Origin: Nitrospira sp.
GTDB lineage: Bacteria; Nitrospirota; Nitrospiria; Nitrospirales; Nitrospiraceae
Assembly (NCBI GenBank): GCA_020846195.1
Contig: JADLEJ010000023.1
Coordinates: 62,001-126,000, forward strand
Direction: 5' to 3'
DNA: 64,000 bases
Shown piece after piece: positions 45,959 to 55,192 of the stretch. How positions within the stretch are numbered: the first letter of the stretch is position 1; every line of letters begins with the position of its first letter. Position numbers and translations under genes: made by a program. Under the pieces are notes generated by a model. The model was not told where the DNA came from, made no database searches, and was given only the letters and a program-made list of their open reading frames with translations.

Positions 45959-46276
45959 ATGAGTAAACATGTGAAAATGGATATTACCATGTACGGGATT
46001 GCAGAGGTCCTGACCTGGTGTCACGATCGGAACAAAGGCCGCATCGACGGAGTCGACACCGAAGGCTTCCAAAAAATGAAAGCGTTACTGACGGAGAAGC
46101 CGCAATCGGCGGACTACTTCACGCTCGATCAGTTCTGGAAAAAGAAAGTCACCATCGATTTGACAGAAGATGAAATTTCGACCATTGACCGGTGCCTCTA
46201 CGATATTCCGAATTTCGATAACGAACCGCTTCCGCAGATCCGCCATAAATTCTGGCCCCAAGCGGTCGGCGTCTAA
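45959..46276 (+). CDS. Small hypothetical protein
   Basis: 105 residues, soluble, with ITMYGIAEVLTWCHDRNKGR and VTIDLTEDEISTIDRCLYDI. GAGGAGG is well placed before the ATG. It has its own promoter and terminator candidates, so it looks like a single-gene unit. No family recognised. Confidence 0.65.
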   Translation: MSKHVKMDITMYGIAEVLTWCHDRNKGRIDGVDTEGFQKMKALLTEKPQSADYFTLDQFWKKKVTIDLTEDEISTIDRCLYDIPNFDNEPLPQIRHKFWPQAVGV

Positions 46277-46288
46277 TCCGAGACTTCT

Positions 46289-46316
46289 CCCTGGAATCGC
46301 TCAGGCGGTTCCAGGG
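46289..46316 (+). terminator. Terminator hairpin after the 45959 gene
   Basis: CCCTGGAATCGC, TCAG loop, GCGGTTCCAGGG: a 12-bp stem with one T-G wobble, 12 bases after the stop, followed by CTCTTCGCTT. Could also serve the convergent PCP_red gene. Confidence 0.5.
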
Positions 46317-46429
46317 CTCTTCGCTTAATCAGACACACAATCTCCTCGCTCCGGTACCATACATCAACGTGAGCACAGTCGCCCTGATCCTGCTGGGGAT
46401 GATGGCGGGCGATGTCGGCTGAGGTGCGG

Positions 46430-47431
46430 CTAGAGCGTTTCTTCGCCTTTGAGATACCGGCGGAACCGACCCATGAGATCGGCTCCAAGCGTGCCCCCAT
46501 CGGGCTTTTTCGCGTTAGGATCGGAAAAATGCCCGCGGATTTCCTGCAAGCGCTTCTCAGCCTGATCGTTTCCCTGAAGCCGCTTCGTCTTGGTCAGCGC
46601 TGTATCGAATGCATCGAACGTCAGCTCGTTATAGCCGAATGACCGAATGCGTTTCACCGCTTTCATCATCGCCTGATTGCGAAACGTCGTCAGGGAATCC
46701 GAGTCGATCTCGGACAAGCCCAGTTTTCTAGCGCGACGCTCGGCGGCCTTCCGAATGCCGCTCCTGACGAAATCGGGCGAGGTCTGGAGCCGCTTCCACG
46801 CCTCATCCGACCAAGCCACTTTCTGCTGAGGCGCCTCCCACAGTTGCGCGACATTCGTTTCATCGATGGCCGTCAGCCCTTTTTCACGGGCCGCCTCTTC
46901 CGTATCATGCCGGATCATGTCGCTGACAAATTCCAGCGCGATCGGCGGGGAATCTTTGATCTTCAGCTGCAGAAGCGCCAATGCGCCCTCGCTCCACTGC
47001 AATGGCGGCAACTCTCGCTCACGGGCGTCGGCCATCGATTCGACTCGATCGAGCAAATCGATATTGACCTCCATATGCCCGCCGTCGCGAGCCATCTCTT
47101 CGGCAATCTGCTTAATCATGCCGCGCATGAAGTCGGGGACCGCATCGAGGCGCGCCTTGGCGGCAGCTGTCCAGGGCAACTGCCCTTTCTCCATCGCCTC
47201 GGCCGCCGACGCCATGCCGGTCTCGCCTCCCATCGAACCCATCATCTGGCCTTTGAATTGGTCCAGCTTGATTTCATCGATCTCCTCGTAGCCAAGCTCG
47301 CGCGCTTTTTTTTCAGCCAGCCGCCGCACCATGCCACGCAGAAAAATCGGCGCACGTTCCATGCGCTTCAGCGCACCGTCGGTCCAGCGAATGTCCGCGC
47401 CGGCAGACTCAGCAGAATCTGAGGATGACAT
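46430..47431 (-). CDS. Protein with four PCP_red-like (protochlorophyllide reductase B C-terminal) repeats
   Basis: 333 residues. Four tandem units at about 14-55, 85-130, 144-195 and 205-255, each opening with W(T/S)xxA, then RLxxxPxF(M/V/L)RxxIRxxAExxAr and a GxxxI end (e.g. IRWTDGALKRMERAPIFLRG and VAWSDEAWKRLQTSPDFVRS). This is the pattern of the PCP_red domain found at the end of BchB/ChlB; no catalytic domain of that enzyme is present. A related two-repeat protein is at 61419-62174. It follows the HU gene by 19 bases and ends the long aro-rpsA block. Role unknown; a redox or cluster-linked role is only a guess. Confidence 0.75.
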   Translation of the reverse strand: MSSSDSAESAGADIRWTDGALKRMERAPIFLRGMVRRLAEKKARELGYEEIDEIKLDQFKGQMMGSMGGETGMASAAEAMEKGQLPWTAAAKARLDAVPDFMRGMIKQIAEEMARDGGHMEVNIDLLDRVESMADARERELPPLQWSEGALALLQLKIKDSPPIALEFVSDMIRHDTEEAAREKGLTAIDETNVAQLWEAPQQKVAWSDEAWKRLQTSPDFVRSGIRKAAERRARKLGLSEIDSDSLTTFRNQAMMKAVKRIRSFGYNELTFDAFDTALTKTKRLQGNDQAEKRLQEIRGHFSDPNAKKPDGGTLGADLMGRFRRYLKGEETL

Positions 47432-47450
47432 GGGAGCTCCTTCTCGCTCG

Positions 47451-47729
47451 CTATTGGTTCAGCAATTCCTTGAGTTCTTTGCCTGCCTTAAAAAATGGGA
47501 CACGCTTCGCCGGCACCGCAACTGTCGCGCCGGTTTTTGGATTGCGCCCTTCTTTCATGCGGCGCGCGCGCAGCCGAAAACTCCCGAACCCGCGGATTTC
47601 GGTCTTGTCTCCATTCTTCAGAGAATCCCGGATGCAGTCGAAAATAGTATTCACCACGACTTCGGCCTGCCGCTTGGTCAACGTGGTGACTTTCTCCGAC
47701 ATCTGCTCGATGATCTGCGCCTTCGTCAT
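47451..47729 (-). CDS. HU/IHF-family DNA-binding protein
   Basis: 92 residues. MTKAQIIEQMSEKVTTLTKR, VEVVVNTIFD-type helices, RGFGSFRLRARRMKEGRNPKTG and VPFFKAGKELKELLNQ are the HU/IHF fold, including the beta-ribbon arm with NPKTG. Its place after rpsA and sppA matches ihfB in proteobacteria, so IHF-beta-like is possible; the length fits either. Confidence 0.92.
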   Translation of the reverse strand: MTKAQIIEQMSEKVTTLTKRQAEVVVNTIFDCIRDSLKNGDKTEIRGFGSFRLRARRMKEGRNPKTGATVAVPAKRVPFFKAGKELKELLNQ

Positions 47730-47787
47730 GTCCGCCCCCTTTCGAACCGTTGATGGACACGTGCCGCCGCACGCCATGGCCGCGCGA

Positions 47788-48687
47788 TTAATAGGCCATG
47801 AGATATTTCATGTTCACCCCGGAATGGAAATCGAGTTTCGGCAAGACCGACGACAGCTTCGATTCCAGCAACTCGCGAATCGAAAACCGCCGGCGTTGCT
47901 CAACGACTCTCGGGTCGCCTTCGATGCCCGCAACATCGGCCGCCAGTTGAATCGCGTCGTCCAGGTCGCCGAGCTCATCGACCAGCTTCGCATCTTTCGC
48001 CTGCCGGCCGGTGAAAATCCGCCCATCGGCCAAGGCTTGCACCTCTGGCACTTCGAGCGAACGCCCTTCAGCGACGGCTTCAATGAACTGCTTGTGCACG
48101 TCGTCCATCACGGTTTGCAGTAGCCCGCGCTCTTCATCGCTCATTTTTCTCAGCGGCGAGCCGACATCTTTGTACTTTCCGCTTTTGACCACAACGCCTT
48201 CGACGCCGATCTTCTGGAGCAGGCCCTCGACATTGGCCATCTCCATGATGACCCCGATGCTTCCGGTCAACGTCCCAGGGTTCGCCACGATACGATCGGT
48301 CGCGGCGGCAATGTAATAGCCACCCGACGCCGCCACGCTTCCCATTGAAGCAATGACGGCTTTATTGCTCTTCGTCCGCACCCGGCGCACCGCGTCGTAG
48401 ATCTCCTGCGAGGGGACCACCCCTCCGCCCGGGCTGTCGATCCGAAGCACGATCGCCTTGACGGAGGGATTCTCGCCGAACTTCTTCAGTTCGCCGAGCG
48501 TTTCCTGGGCGTCCATGATGACGCCCTCGATGCGGATCAGCGCAATGCGATCCTCGCCAGAGAGATCGAGGTCGGGGAACACAACATTGACCAAGAACAG
48601 CAATCCCAATACACCCCCCACTGCCAAAAAGATCTTGCGCAATAGGGAGCGCTTGGGACTGCGTTCTATCGGTTGGTCGTCAGCCAT
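47788..48687 (-). CDS. sppA: Signal peptide peptidase SppA (S49)
   Basis: 299 residues, short SppA form. Membrane anchor LLRKIFLAVGGVLGLLFLVNVVFP, DSPGGGVVPSQEIYDAV, the catalytic Ser in SMGSVAASGGYYIAAA and the general-base Lys in VKSGKYKDVGSPLRKMSDEE. Degrades cleaved signal peptides in the membrane. Located between rpsA and the HU gene, an insertion common in this operon type. Confidence 0.92.
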   Translation of the reverse strand: MADDQPIERSPKRSLLRKIFLAVGGVLGLLFLVNVVFPDLDLSGEDRIALIRIEGVIMDAQETLGELKKFGENPSVKAIVLRIDSPGGGVVPSQEIYDAVRRVRTKSNKAVIASMGSVAASGGYYIAAATDRIVANPGTLTGSIGVIMEMANVEGLLQKIGVEGVVVKSGKYKDVGSPLRKMSDEERGLLQTVMDDVHKQFIEAVAEGRSLEVPEVQALADGRIFTGRQAKDAKLVDELGDLDDAIQLAADVAGIEGDPRVVEQRRRFSIRELLESKLSSVLPKLDFHSGVNMKYLMAY

Positions 48688-48726
48688 GAGGCCTCACCCC
48701 TGCGACAATCCAACAAGGCGCACGCA

Positions 48727-50436
48727 TTAGTCGTCCGCCTGCGACTTCTTGCGGCTCTGCTTCGCGGCGCGTCCGAGACTTTGATCGAGCGCGCCTTGCG
48801 ACGAATGATACTCGTCCACCTGCCGCCGATCCGAGTCCGACTGATGCTCCCGCAAGCTCAGCGCGATTTTCCGCTCCTCGCGGTCCACCTTGATGATCTT
48901 CGCCGTCACGTCGTCTTGCAGCTTGAACTTCTCTTCGAGCTTCGCCGCGCCGTCGAGACCGGCTTCGCTGATGTGAATCAACCCTTCGACGCCGCCTTCC
49001 AGCTCGATGAAGATCCCGAAGTCGGCCACCTTGCTGACCTTCCCTGTGACCGAATCGCCAACATGGTAGCGCGCCGGGATCTCATCGTCCCACGGATCGC
49101 GTGAGAGCTGCTTGAACCCGAGCGACAGCCGTTCTTTTTCCTTGTCGATCCGCAACACCACCGCATCGACCTTCTGCGCCTTCTTGAACAGCTCCGACGG
49201 ATGCTTGATGTGCTTGGTCCAGGACATATCGGAAATGTGGATCAAGCCGTCGATGCCTTCTTCCAGGCCGATGAAGGCGCCGAAATCGGTCAGGCTCTTT
49301 ACCTTCCCTTCGATCTTCGTCCCGATCGGATACTTGCTCTCGATCATGTCCCAGGGATTGGGAGCGGTCTGCTTCATGCCCAGCGAGATCTTCCGGCTGG
49401 CGGGATCCACGTTCAACACGGCGGCTTCGACCTGATCGCCTACCGTCACGACACGCGACGGATGGCGCACTTCATGGGTCCAGGACATTTCCGACACATG
49501 GACCAATCCTTCGACGCCCGGCTCGAGTTCGATGAACGCGCCGTAATCCGTCAAGCTCACCACGCGGCCACGCACGCGCGTGCCGATCGGATACTTTCCG
49601 GCTACATTCGTCCAGGGATCGGCCGACTTCTGCTTCAGCCCAAGCGAGATACGGCCGGTCTCACGATCGTACTTCAACACGTTGACTTCCACGCGATCGC
49701 CGACGGTGAACATTTCCGACGGATGGCCGACACGGCCCCACGACATATCTGTGATATGAAGCAAGCCGTCGATGCCGCCGAGGTCGATAAACGCCCCGTA
49801 ATCGGTGATGTTCTTGACCATGCCCTGAATCAGCTGGCCTTCCTTCAAATTCGCCAGCGTCGTCTGGCGCTTCTTGTCGCGCGTCTCCTCAAGCAGCACA
49901 CGGCGGGAAACCACCACATTGCCGCGGCGATGGTTGATCTTGATGATCTTCAGCGGGAAGGTCTTGCCGACGAGGCCGTCCAAATCGCGCACGGGGTGCA
50001 GGTCGATCTGCGAGCCAGGCAAGAACGCCTTGACGCCGATATCGACCATCATGCCGCCCTTGATCCGAGAAATAATTTTCCCGTCGATGCTTTTTTCCTC
50101 ATTGAAGAGCTTTTCCAGCTCTTCCCAAATCTTCATCTTGTCGGCTTTTTCCTTGGACAGAACCAAGTTGCCGTCGTCGTCTTCGCATTCTTCGATGTAG
50201 ACCTGAAGGCTATCGCCAACCTTGAGAGCCTGCAGATCGTCCGGCGAGAATTGATCGCTCGGAATCATGCCCTCGGACTTGTAGCCGATATCGACGACCA
50301 CTTTGTCCTTCGTCAAGGCCACTACGCGGCCTTCGGTGATCGTGCCCTCCTCAAGATTGCGGAAGGTCTCCTCATAGAGGGCGGCCAGCGCGGCGCGGTC
50401 CAACTTCGGTTCATTGCCTGTTGATGCGGTGCTCAT
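48727..50436 (-). CDS. rpsA: 30S ribosomal protein S1
   Basis: 569 residues with six S1 (OB-fold) domains. The repeated GAFIDLGGIDGLLHITDMSW, GAFIELEPGVEGLVHVSEMS and GAFIGLEEGIDGLIHISDMS blocks mark domains 3-5. A C-terminal Lys/Arg-rich tail (RAAKQSRKKSQADD) follows domain 6. It binds mRNA leaders on the small subunit. Core of the conserved cmk-rpsA-ihfB order. Confidence 0.97.
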   Translation of the reverse strand: MSTASTGNEPKLDRAALAALYEETFRNLEEGTITEGRVVALTKDKVVVDIGYKSEGMIPSDQFSPDDLQALKVGDSLQVYIEECEDDDGNLVLSKEKADKMKIWEELEKLFNEEKSIDGKIISRIKGGMMVDIGVKAFLPGSQIDLHPVRDLDGLVGKTFPLKIIKINHRRGNVVVSRRVLLEETRDKKRQTTLANLKEGQLIQGMVKNITDYGAFIDLGGIDGLLHITDMSWGRVGHPSEMFTVGDRVEVNVLKYDRETGRISLGLKQKSADPWTNVAGKYPIGTRVRGRVVSLTDYGAFIELEPGVEGLVHVSEMSWTHEVRHPSRVVTVGDQVEAAVLNVDPASRKISLGMKQTAPNPWDMIESKYPIGTKIEGKVKSLTDFGAFIGLEEGIDGLIHISDMSWTKHIKHPSELFKKAQKVDAVVLRIDKEKERLSLGFKQLSRDPWDDEIPARYHVGDSVTGKVSKVADFGIFIELEGGVEGLIHISEAGLDGAAKLEEKFKLQDDVTAKIIKVDREERKIALSLREHQSDSDRRQVDEYHSSQGALDQSLGRAAKQSRKKSQADD

Positions 50437-50492
50437 GGACAGATCCTATATCCTCCGGCCTAGGCCGGGTGCTGATGGTGAAAAAACCGGGC

Positions 50493-51191
50493 TCACTCAG
50501 CGTTGCGAGCTCCGGTGGCCGGCGGCTCAGTGGTCGCTCGCCCACCCTCGTGCCCCACCATGGGAGGCGGCACATTTCCGAGGGCGGCGATATGCATAAT
50601 CACCGTGCGACTGACCTGTTGGTAAAACCGTTTGGCATCTCCCTTGTCGTGTTCTTTGGGATGTCCGCTCTCGAATGTCAGCGGCTCTCCCAGCTTGACC
50701 GTCACCTGTCGAAATCTCGGCCACTTGGCTCCGGTCGGCAGCACATCGAACGTGCCTTTCAAATACGCCGGCACCACCGGGCAGCCAGTCTGCGACACGA
50801 TGACGCCGATGCCGGACTTCGGCTGCCGCAAATGGCCGTCGTGGCTGCGCCCGCCTTCCGGGAAAATCACGACCACCTTGCCGGCCTGGATCAGACTGAT
50901 CGCTTTCCCAAAGGCCTCCCGGTCCAACCGGCCCGGCCTCAGCGGGATCCAGCCCAACCGCTGCAATATCCCGTTCAACACCGGCACGGGAAATAAGTCG
51001 TTGCGCCCGAGATACCAGGCCCGCCGCTTCATTCCGCATCCCAGAAGCGGAATGTCCACATAGCTGGCGTGATTGGCCGCAACGAGCACGCCACCGGTCT
51101 TCGGCAGCGCTCCTTCGACCCGGTACCGAAACAACACCGTCGCGGAGACGCGCACCAGTCCCCACAAAATTCCGTAAACCCATCCGCTCAC
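50493..51191 (-). CDS. plsC: 1-acyl-sn-glycerol-3-phosphate acyltransferase
   Basis: 232 residues. Motif I NHASYVDIPLLG (HxxxxD), GRNDLF, and motif III VVIFPEGGRSHDG; basic residues follow for glycerol phosphate. Makes phosphatidic acid in membrane lipid synthesis. ATGA overlap with cmk upstream. Confidence 0.9.
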   Translation of the reverse strand: MSGWVYGILWGLVRVSATVLFRYRVEGALPKTGGVLVAANHASYVDIPLLGCGMKRRAWYLGRNDLFPVPVLNGILQRLGWIPLRPGRLDREAFGKAISLIQAGKVVVIFPEGGRSHDGHLRQPKSGIGVIVSQTGCPVVPAYLKGTFDVLPTGAKWPRFRQVTVKLGEPLTFESGHPKEHDKGDAKRFYQQVSRTVIMHIAALGNVPPPMVGHEGGRATTEPPATGARNAE

Positions 51192-51847
51192 GAGACGGCC
51201 GCGACCGCCGCCAGCATCTGCTCCACCACATCGTCAATTTGCAAAGACGACGTATCGATCAATCGCGCATCGGCTGCAGGCATCAGCGGAGCGACGGCGC
51301 GCGTGCGATCCCGTTCATCGCGGCTGGACAGGTCCTGATGGGTTTTCTCCATCGACCCGCGATGCCCGGCTGCCACCAGCTCGCGATGGCGCCGCTCGGC
51401 CCGTACAGTCGCGTCCGCCTCAAGAAAGAATTTTACCGGCGCGGCCGGAAATATCTTGGTACCGATGTCCCGCCCTTCAGCCACTACCGATCCGCGTTGC
51501 CCGATCTGGCGCTGCACCGGCAGGAGCCATTCCCGGACGGCTGGAATCGCCGAGACGACCGAGGCTGCGGCCGTCACGTCTGGCGTGCGAAGCTCGCTTG
51601 TGACATCCACGTCGTTGACCAGCACCAGCATCGCCCCGTTTTGAAACAGCATCTGGATCGACAGCGACGGGAGCAACGCCGCCACCTGTTCCCGGCTGGC
51701 CGGATCGATGCCGCTCCGCAGTATCTTCCAGGCCACCGCCCGATAGAGCGCGCCCGTATCGAGATAGAGATAGCCCAGCCGCGACGCCAGGAGTCTGGCA
51801 ACCGTGCTCTTTCCTACTCCGGCTGGTCCGTCTATCGCGATGATCAC
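51188..51847 (-). CDS. cmk: Cytidylate kinase
   Basis: 219 residues. Walker A AIDGPAGVGKSTVARLLA, the CMP-binding LDTGALYRAVAWK, AEGRDIGTKIFP and the lid DERDRTRAVAPLMPA. Normal length for bacterial Cmk. Between aroA (38-base gap) and plsC. Confidence 0.96.
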   Translation of the reverse strand: MIIAIDGPAGVGKSTVARLLASRLGYLYLDTGALYRAVAWKILRSGIDPASREQVAALLPSLSIQMLFQNGAMLVLVNDVDVTSELRTPDVTAAASVVSAIPAVREWLLPVQRQIGQRGSVVAEGRDIGTKIFPAAPVKFFLEADATVRAERRHRELVAAGHRGSMEKTHQDLSSRDERDRTRAVAPLMPAADARLIDTSSLQIDDVVEQMLAAVAAVS

Positions 51848-51885
51848 TGCCTCTACCTTCCGCCTGATATCCCAAGGGAGCCGTA

Positions 51886-53217
51886 TTATAGTCCTCGGGC
51901 CGATGCCGTCAACAAGGCCGTCAGGGCCTGCTCAAAATTCGGGAATGAGGTATCCACGCAACCGACATCCGCCACTGTCGTCGGGGTCATCGCGGTGAGC
52001 CCACCGATCGCCAGCGACATGGCCACGCGATGGTCGCCATGGCTTTGCCCCTTCAGCGTACCGACCAACTGGCCATTCTTCCCTGCCCGTCCCAATCCTC
52101 GGATTACCATTCCATCGGGCGTTTCCGTGATCTGAGCGCCCATGGCTTTCAGCTCGGCACTCATCGTGGCAATGCGGTCACTTTCCTTCACACGAAGCTC
52201 TTCGGCACCAGCGATTGTCGTCTCACCTTCCGCCACCGCTGCCGCGACGCAAAGAATTGGAAACTCGTCGATCGTCTGCGGAATCAGTTCAGGGCCGACC
52301 GCCACTCCTTTGAGTGCAGCCGACCTGACGCGGAGATCCGCCACCGGCTCACCGGCTTGATCGCGCCGATTGAGGATATCGATCTTGGCTCCCATGGCCG
52401 TCAACACATCGATCAGCCCGGTTCTGGTCGGATTGATTCCGACATTCTGAATCGTGACATCCGATCCGGGAACAATGCTCGCGCCCACGAGGAAAAATGC
52501 CGCAGCGGAAAAATCTCCCGGGATCACAATCGCGCGGCCGGTCCAACCCGATGAGGGACGCCCTTCCAATACTAATGCGCCCGCCTCTTGCCGCAAGGGA
52601 ATTCCGAACGACTGGAACATCCGCTCCGTATGATCGCGGGACAAGCGCGGCTCGCGAAACCGCATGGTGCCCTCGGCAAAAAGCCCCGCGAACAGGAGCG
52701 ACGACTTAATCTGCGCGCTAGCCACCGGCGAGGTATAATCGATCCCGTGCAGCCGCGTGCCGGTGATCGCCAGCGGAGCCAGCTCACCGCCTTTGCGCCC
52801 GACAATCGCCGCGCCCATCTCGCGCAGCGGCTTTACCACACGCCCCATCGGCCTCCGGCGAATCGACTCGTCGCCGGTCAAAATCGTGAAGAAATCCTGC
52901 CCCGCCAACAGTCCCGTCAACAAGCGCGTCCCGGTGCCGGAATTGCCGCAATCGATCGGCTCGCCAGCCTCTCGCAAGCCCCACATGCCTTTGCCATGGA
53001 CCAGGAGCGCCTCGGGCTGCTCATCGATCTGAATCCCAAGCGCCTGAAACGCGCGCATCGTGTTCAAGCAATCTTCCCCGCGGCAGTAACTGGACAACCG
53101 GCTTTCGCCTTCGGCCAGCGACGTGAGGATGATCGCGCGATGCGTGACGGACTTATCGCCGGGCACCGTCATGGTCCCGGTGAGTGCGCGGCCTGGAGCG
53201 ATCGTCAATGAAGCCAT
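51886..53217 (-). CDS. aroA: 3-phosphoshikimate 1-carboxyvinyltransferase (EPSP synthase)
   Basis: 443 residues. GDKSVTHRAIILTSLAEGES at 19-38, DCGNSGTGTRLLTGLLAGQ, the PEP/shikimate residues in FREPRLSRDHTERM and VKESDRIATMSAEL. NSGTGTR and RKGGELAP fit the class II type seen in many environmental bacteria, a by-eye call. Six bases after tyrA. Confidence 0.96.
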   Translation of the reverse strand: MASLTIAPGRALTGTMTVPGDKSVTHRAIILTSLAEGESRLSSYCRGEDCLNTMRAFQALGIQIDEQPEALLVHGKGMWGLREAGEPIDCGNSGTGTRLLTGLLAGQDFFTILTGDESIRRRPMGRVVKPLREMGAAIVGRKGGELAPLAITGTRLHGIDYTSPVASAQIKSSLLFAGLFAEGTMRFREPRLSRDHTERMFQSFGIPLRQEAGALVLEGRPSSGWTGRAIVIPGDFSAAAFFLVGASIVPGSDVTIQNVGINPTRTGLIDVLTAMGAKIDILNRRDQAGEPVADLRVRSAALKGVAVGPELIPQTIDEFPILCVAAAVAEGETTIAGAEELRVKESDRIATMSAELKAMGAQITETPDGMVIRGLGRAGKNGQLVGTLKGQSHGDHRVAMSLAIGGLTAMTPTTVADVGCVDTSFPNFEQALTALLTASARGL

Positions 53218-53223
53218 AGTCAG

Positions 53224-54117
53224 TTACACCGTCACCGCGGGACGAACGTTCAATTTCTCGCGCTCAAATTTAGCGCGCTCAAGCGCCTTTTCGATCCCGG
53301 CCCCGTCGCCGGCTTGCACCAAGCGGCGAAACTCCTGGAGCGACTCCTGATACGCATCGATGAAATGCACCACGTTCTCGCGATTCCAGAGGAAAATATC
53401 CCGCCACATCTCAGGGGAACTTGCCGCAATCCTGGTCGTATCCCGCAATCCTCCGCCGGAGTGCGCCGCCAGGTCGAGCGCGGTAATTTCACGATCACGA
53501 AGATTCGCCAGCGCTGCCATCAAAGCAAAAGCCGCCACATGCGGCAAATGGCTCACGGCGCCCAGAATCTGGTCGTGCATATGGGGATCCATCGTCAGCA
53601 CAATCGAGCCCGTCTCCTGCCACAACGCCCGCACGCGCTCCAAGGCTGGCGCATCGGTCTTGGGAGTAGGCGTCACAATACAGCGTGCGCCCTGAAACAA
53701 CTGATCGGTTCCCGCGGCTACGCCGGTTTTTTCTTTCCCGGCAATCGGATGGGCGCCGACGAAATGGACCCCGGATGGCATGCTCGCTTCGGACTGCTCG
53801 ACCAACGCGCCCTTCACACTTCCAACATCGCTCACGATGGCCCCAGGGGAAAGGCACGAGGCCCAATCCTTCAGGTGCCGGTCGTAGGTATCGACCGGTG
53901 TGGCCAGAATCACGAGATCGGCTCCGCGCACACCTTCCTTAGGATCGGCGACATAGCGATCGATCGCGCCCAGCTCAACGGCGGTCTTCAGGTTTTCCAC
54001 CCGCCGGCCAACGCCGATCACCTGATCGGCCAGCCCCTTGCGGCGCAGAATCATTCCGAGCGATCCGCCGATCAGACCGACCCCGATAATCGCAACCTGT
54101 TTGAAATGAACGGCCAT
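53224..54117 (-). CDS. tyrA: Prephenate dehydrogenase
   Basis: 297 residues, stand-alone (no chorismate mutase domain). NAD loop GVGLIGGSLGMIL, the catalytic His in FVGAHPIAGKEKTG, the SHLPHVAAFALM helix and SGGGLRDTTRIAASSPEMWRDI. Makes 4-hydroxyphenylpyruvate for tyrosine. Confidence 0.94.
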   Translation of the reverse strand: MAVHFKQVAIIGVGLIGGSLGMILRRKGLADQVIGVGRRVENLKTAVELGAIDRYVADPKEGVRGADLVILATPVDTYDRHLKDWASCLSPGAIVSDVGSVKGALVEQSEASMPSGVHFVGAHPIAGKEKTGVAAGTDQLFQGARCIVTPTPKTDAPALERVRALWQETGSIVLTMDPHMHDQILGAVSHLPHVAAFALMAALANLRDREITALDLAAHSGGGLRDTTRIAASSPEMWRDIFLWNRENVVHFIDAYQESLQEFRRLVQAGDGAGIEKALERAKFEREKLNVRPAVTV

Positions 54118-54160
54118 CGCTGTCTTACGCTCTGCGCCTCTGAACGGAATTCGTCACGGT

Positions 54161-55174
54161 CTAGATGTCCCGTCCCACGGCCCGGCCGATATTGCCGAGA
54201 TCGTGCATCAGCTCTTTGAACTTCGACGGCTTGATCGATTCCTCTCCGTCGCACAGCGCACATTCCGGATTGGAATGGACTTCGATCAGCAACCCATCGG
54301 CGCCGGCCGCAATCGCCGCTTTGGACATGGGCGCCACCAATTGCCATTTCCCTGTGGCATGGCTGGGATCGACGATGACGGGGAGATGCGACAATTCTTT
54401 CAGCGTCGGAATCGCCGCCAGATCCAGCGTATTGCGATACTGGGTTTCAAATGTCCGGATGCCCCGCTCGCACAACATCACATTGCGATTGCCGCGCGAC
54501 ATGATGTATTCCGCCGACAAGAGAAACTCCTTGATGGTCGCCGACAACCCGCGCTTTAACAGCACCGGCTTGTCGTACGCGCCAACTTCCTTCAGAAGCT
54601 CGAAGTTCTGCATATTGCGGGCGCCGATCTGAATGATGTCGGCCTTCTCTAGAAACAGCTCGATGTCCCGCGTGTCTAAAATCTCGCTGACAACCGGCAA
54701 GCCCGTTTGCTTCTTCGCTTCAAGCAGATAGTCCAGCCCTTCGCGACCCAGCCCTTGAAAGGAATAGGGGGACGTTCTGGGCTTATACGCCCCGCCACGA
54801 AGCACCGAGGCTCCGGCGGCCTTCACGTCATGGGCAATTCCCACCGTGAGCTCAAGACGCTCCACCGCGCAGGGGCCCGCCATGATGACGAGCTTCTTCC
54901 CACCGATCTTCACCCCGCCCACATCGATGATGGTCGGATCTTTTTTGAATTCCCGGCTCACCAGTTTCCAGGGAGCGAGGATCGGCAAGACGCTTTCCAC
55001 GCCCGGGAGCGCCGTCAACGGCTGATTGTGCAAAATCCGGTCGTCGCCGATCACCCCGATGATGGTGCGCTCCTGACCGGTGGAAATTTGCGATTTCAAG
55101 CCCAACTCTCGCAGCCGATCGATAATATGATCGACTTCGGGTTCAGATGCGTCAGGTCTCAAGACGATGATCAT
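54161..55174 (-). CDS. aroF: 3-deoxy-7-phosphoheptulonate synthase (DAHP synthase), AroA-beta type
   Basis: 337 residues. An N-terminal ferredoxin-like regulatory domain (residues 1-about 70, MIIVLRPDASEPEVDHIIDR) precedes the TIM barrel with MAGPCAVE, RGGAYKPRTSPYSFQGLG, IGARNMQNFELL, KRGLSATIKEFL and VDPSHATGKW. Committing step of aromatic synthesis; the N-terminal domain is the known Tyr/Phe feedback module in the Thermotoga-type enzyme. Follows hisC by 18 bases. Confidence 0.94.
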   Translation of the reverse strand: MIIVLRPDASEPEVDHIIDRLRELGLKSQISTGQERTIIGVIGDDRILHNQPLTALPGVESVLPILAPWKLVSREFKKDPTIIDVGGVKIGGKKLVIMAGPCAVERLELTVGIAHDVKAAGASVLRGGAYKPRTSPYSFQGLGREGLDYLLEAKKQTGLPVVSEILDTRDIELFLEKADIIQIGARNMQNFELLKEVGAYDKPVLLKRGLSATIKEFLLSAEYIMSRGNRNVMLCERGIRTFETQYRNTLDLAAIPTLKELSHLPVIVDPSHATGKWQLVAPMSKAAIAAGADGLLIEVHSNPECALCDGEESIKPSKFKELMHDLGNIGRAVGRDI

Positions 55175-55192
55175 GGTGCCCTCTCTATTCCT

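Noticed and set aside
49201..50424. 407-codon plus-strand frame over rpsA
   Set aside because: Antisense to six S1 domains, His/Arg-rich composition, no start signal.
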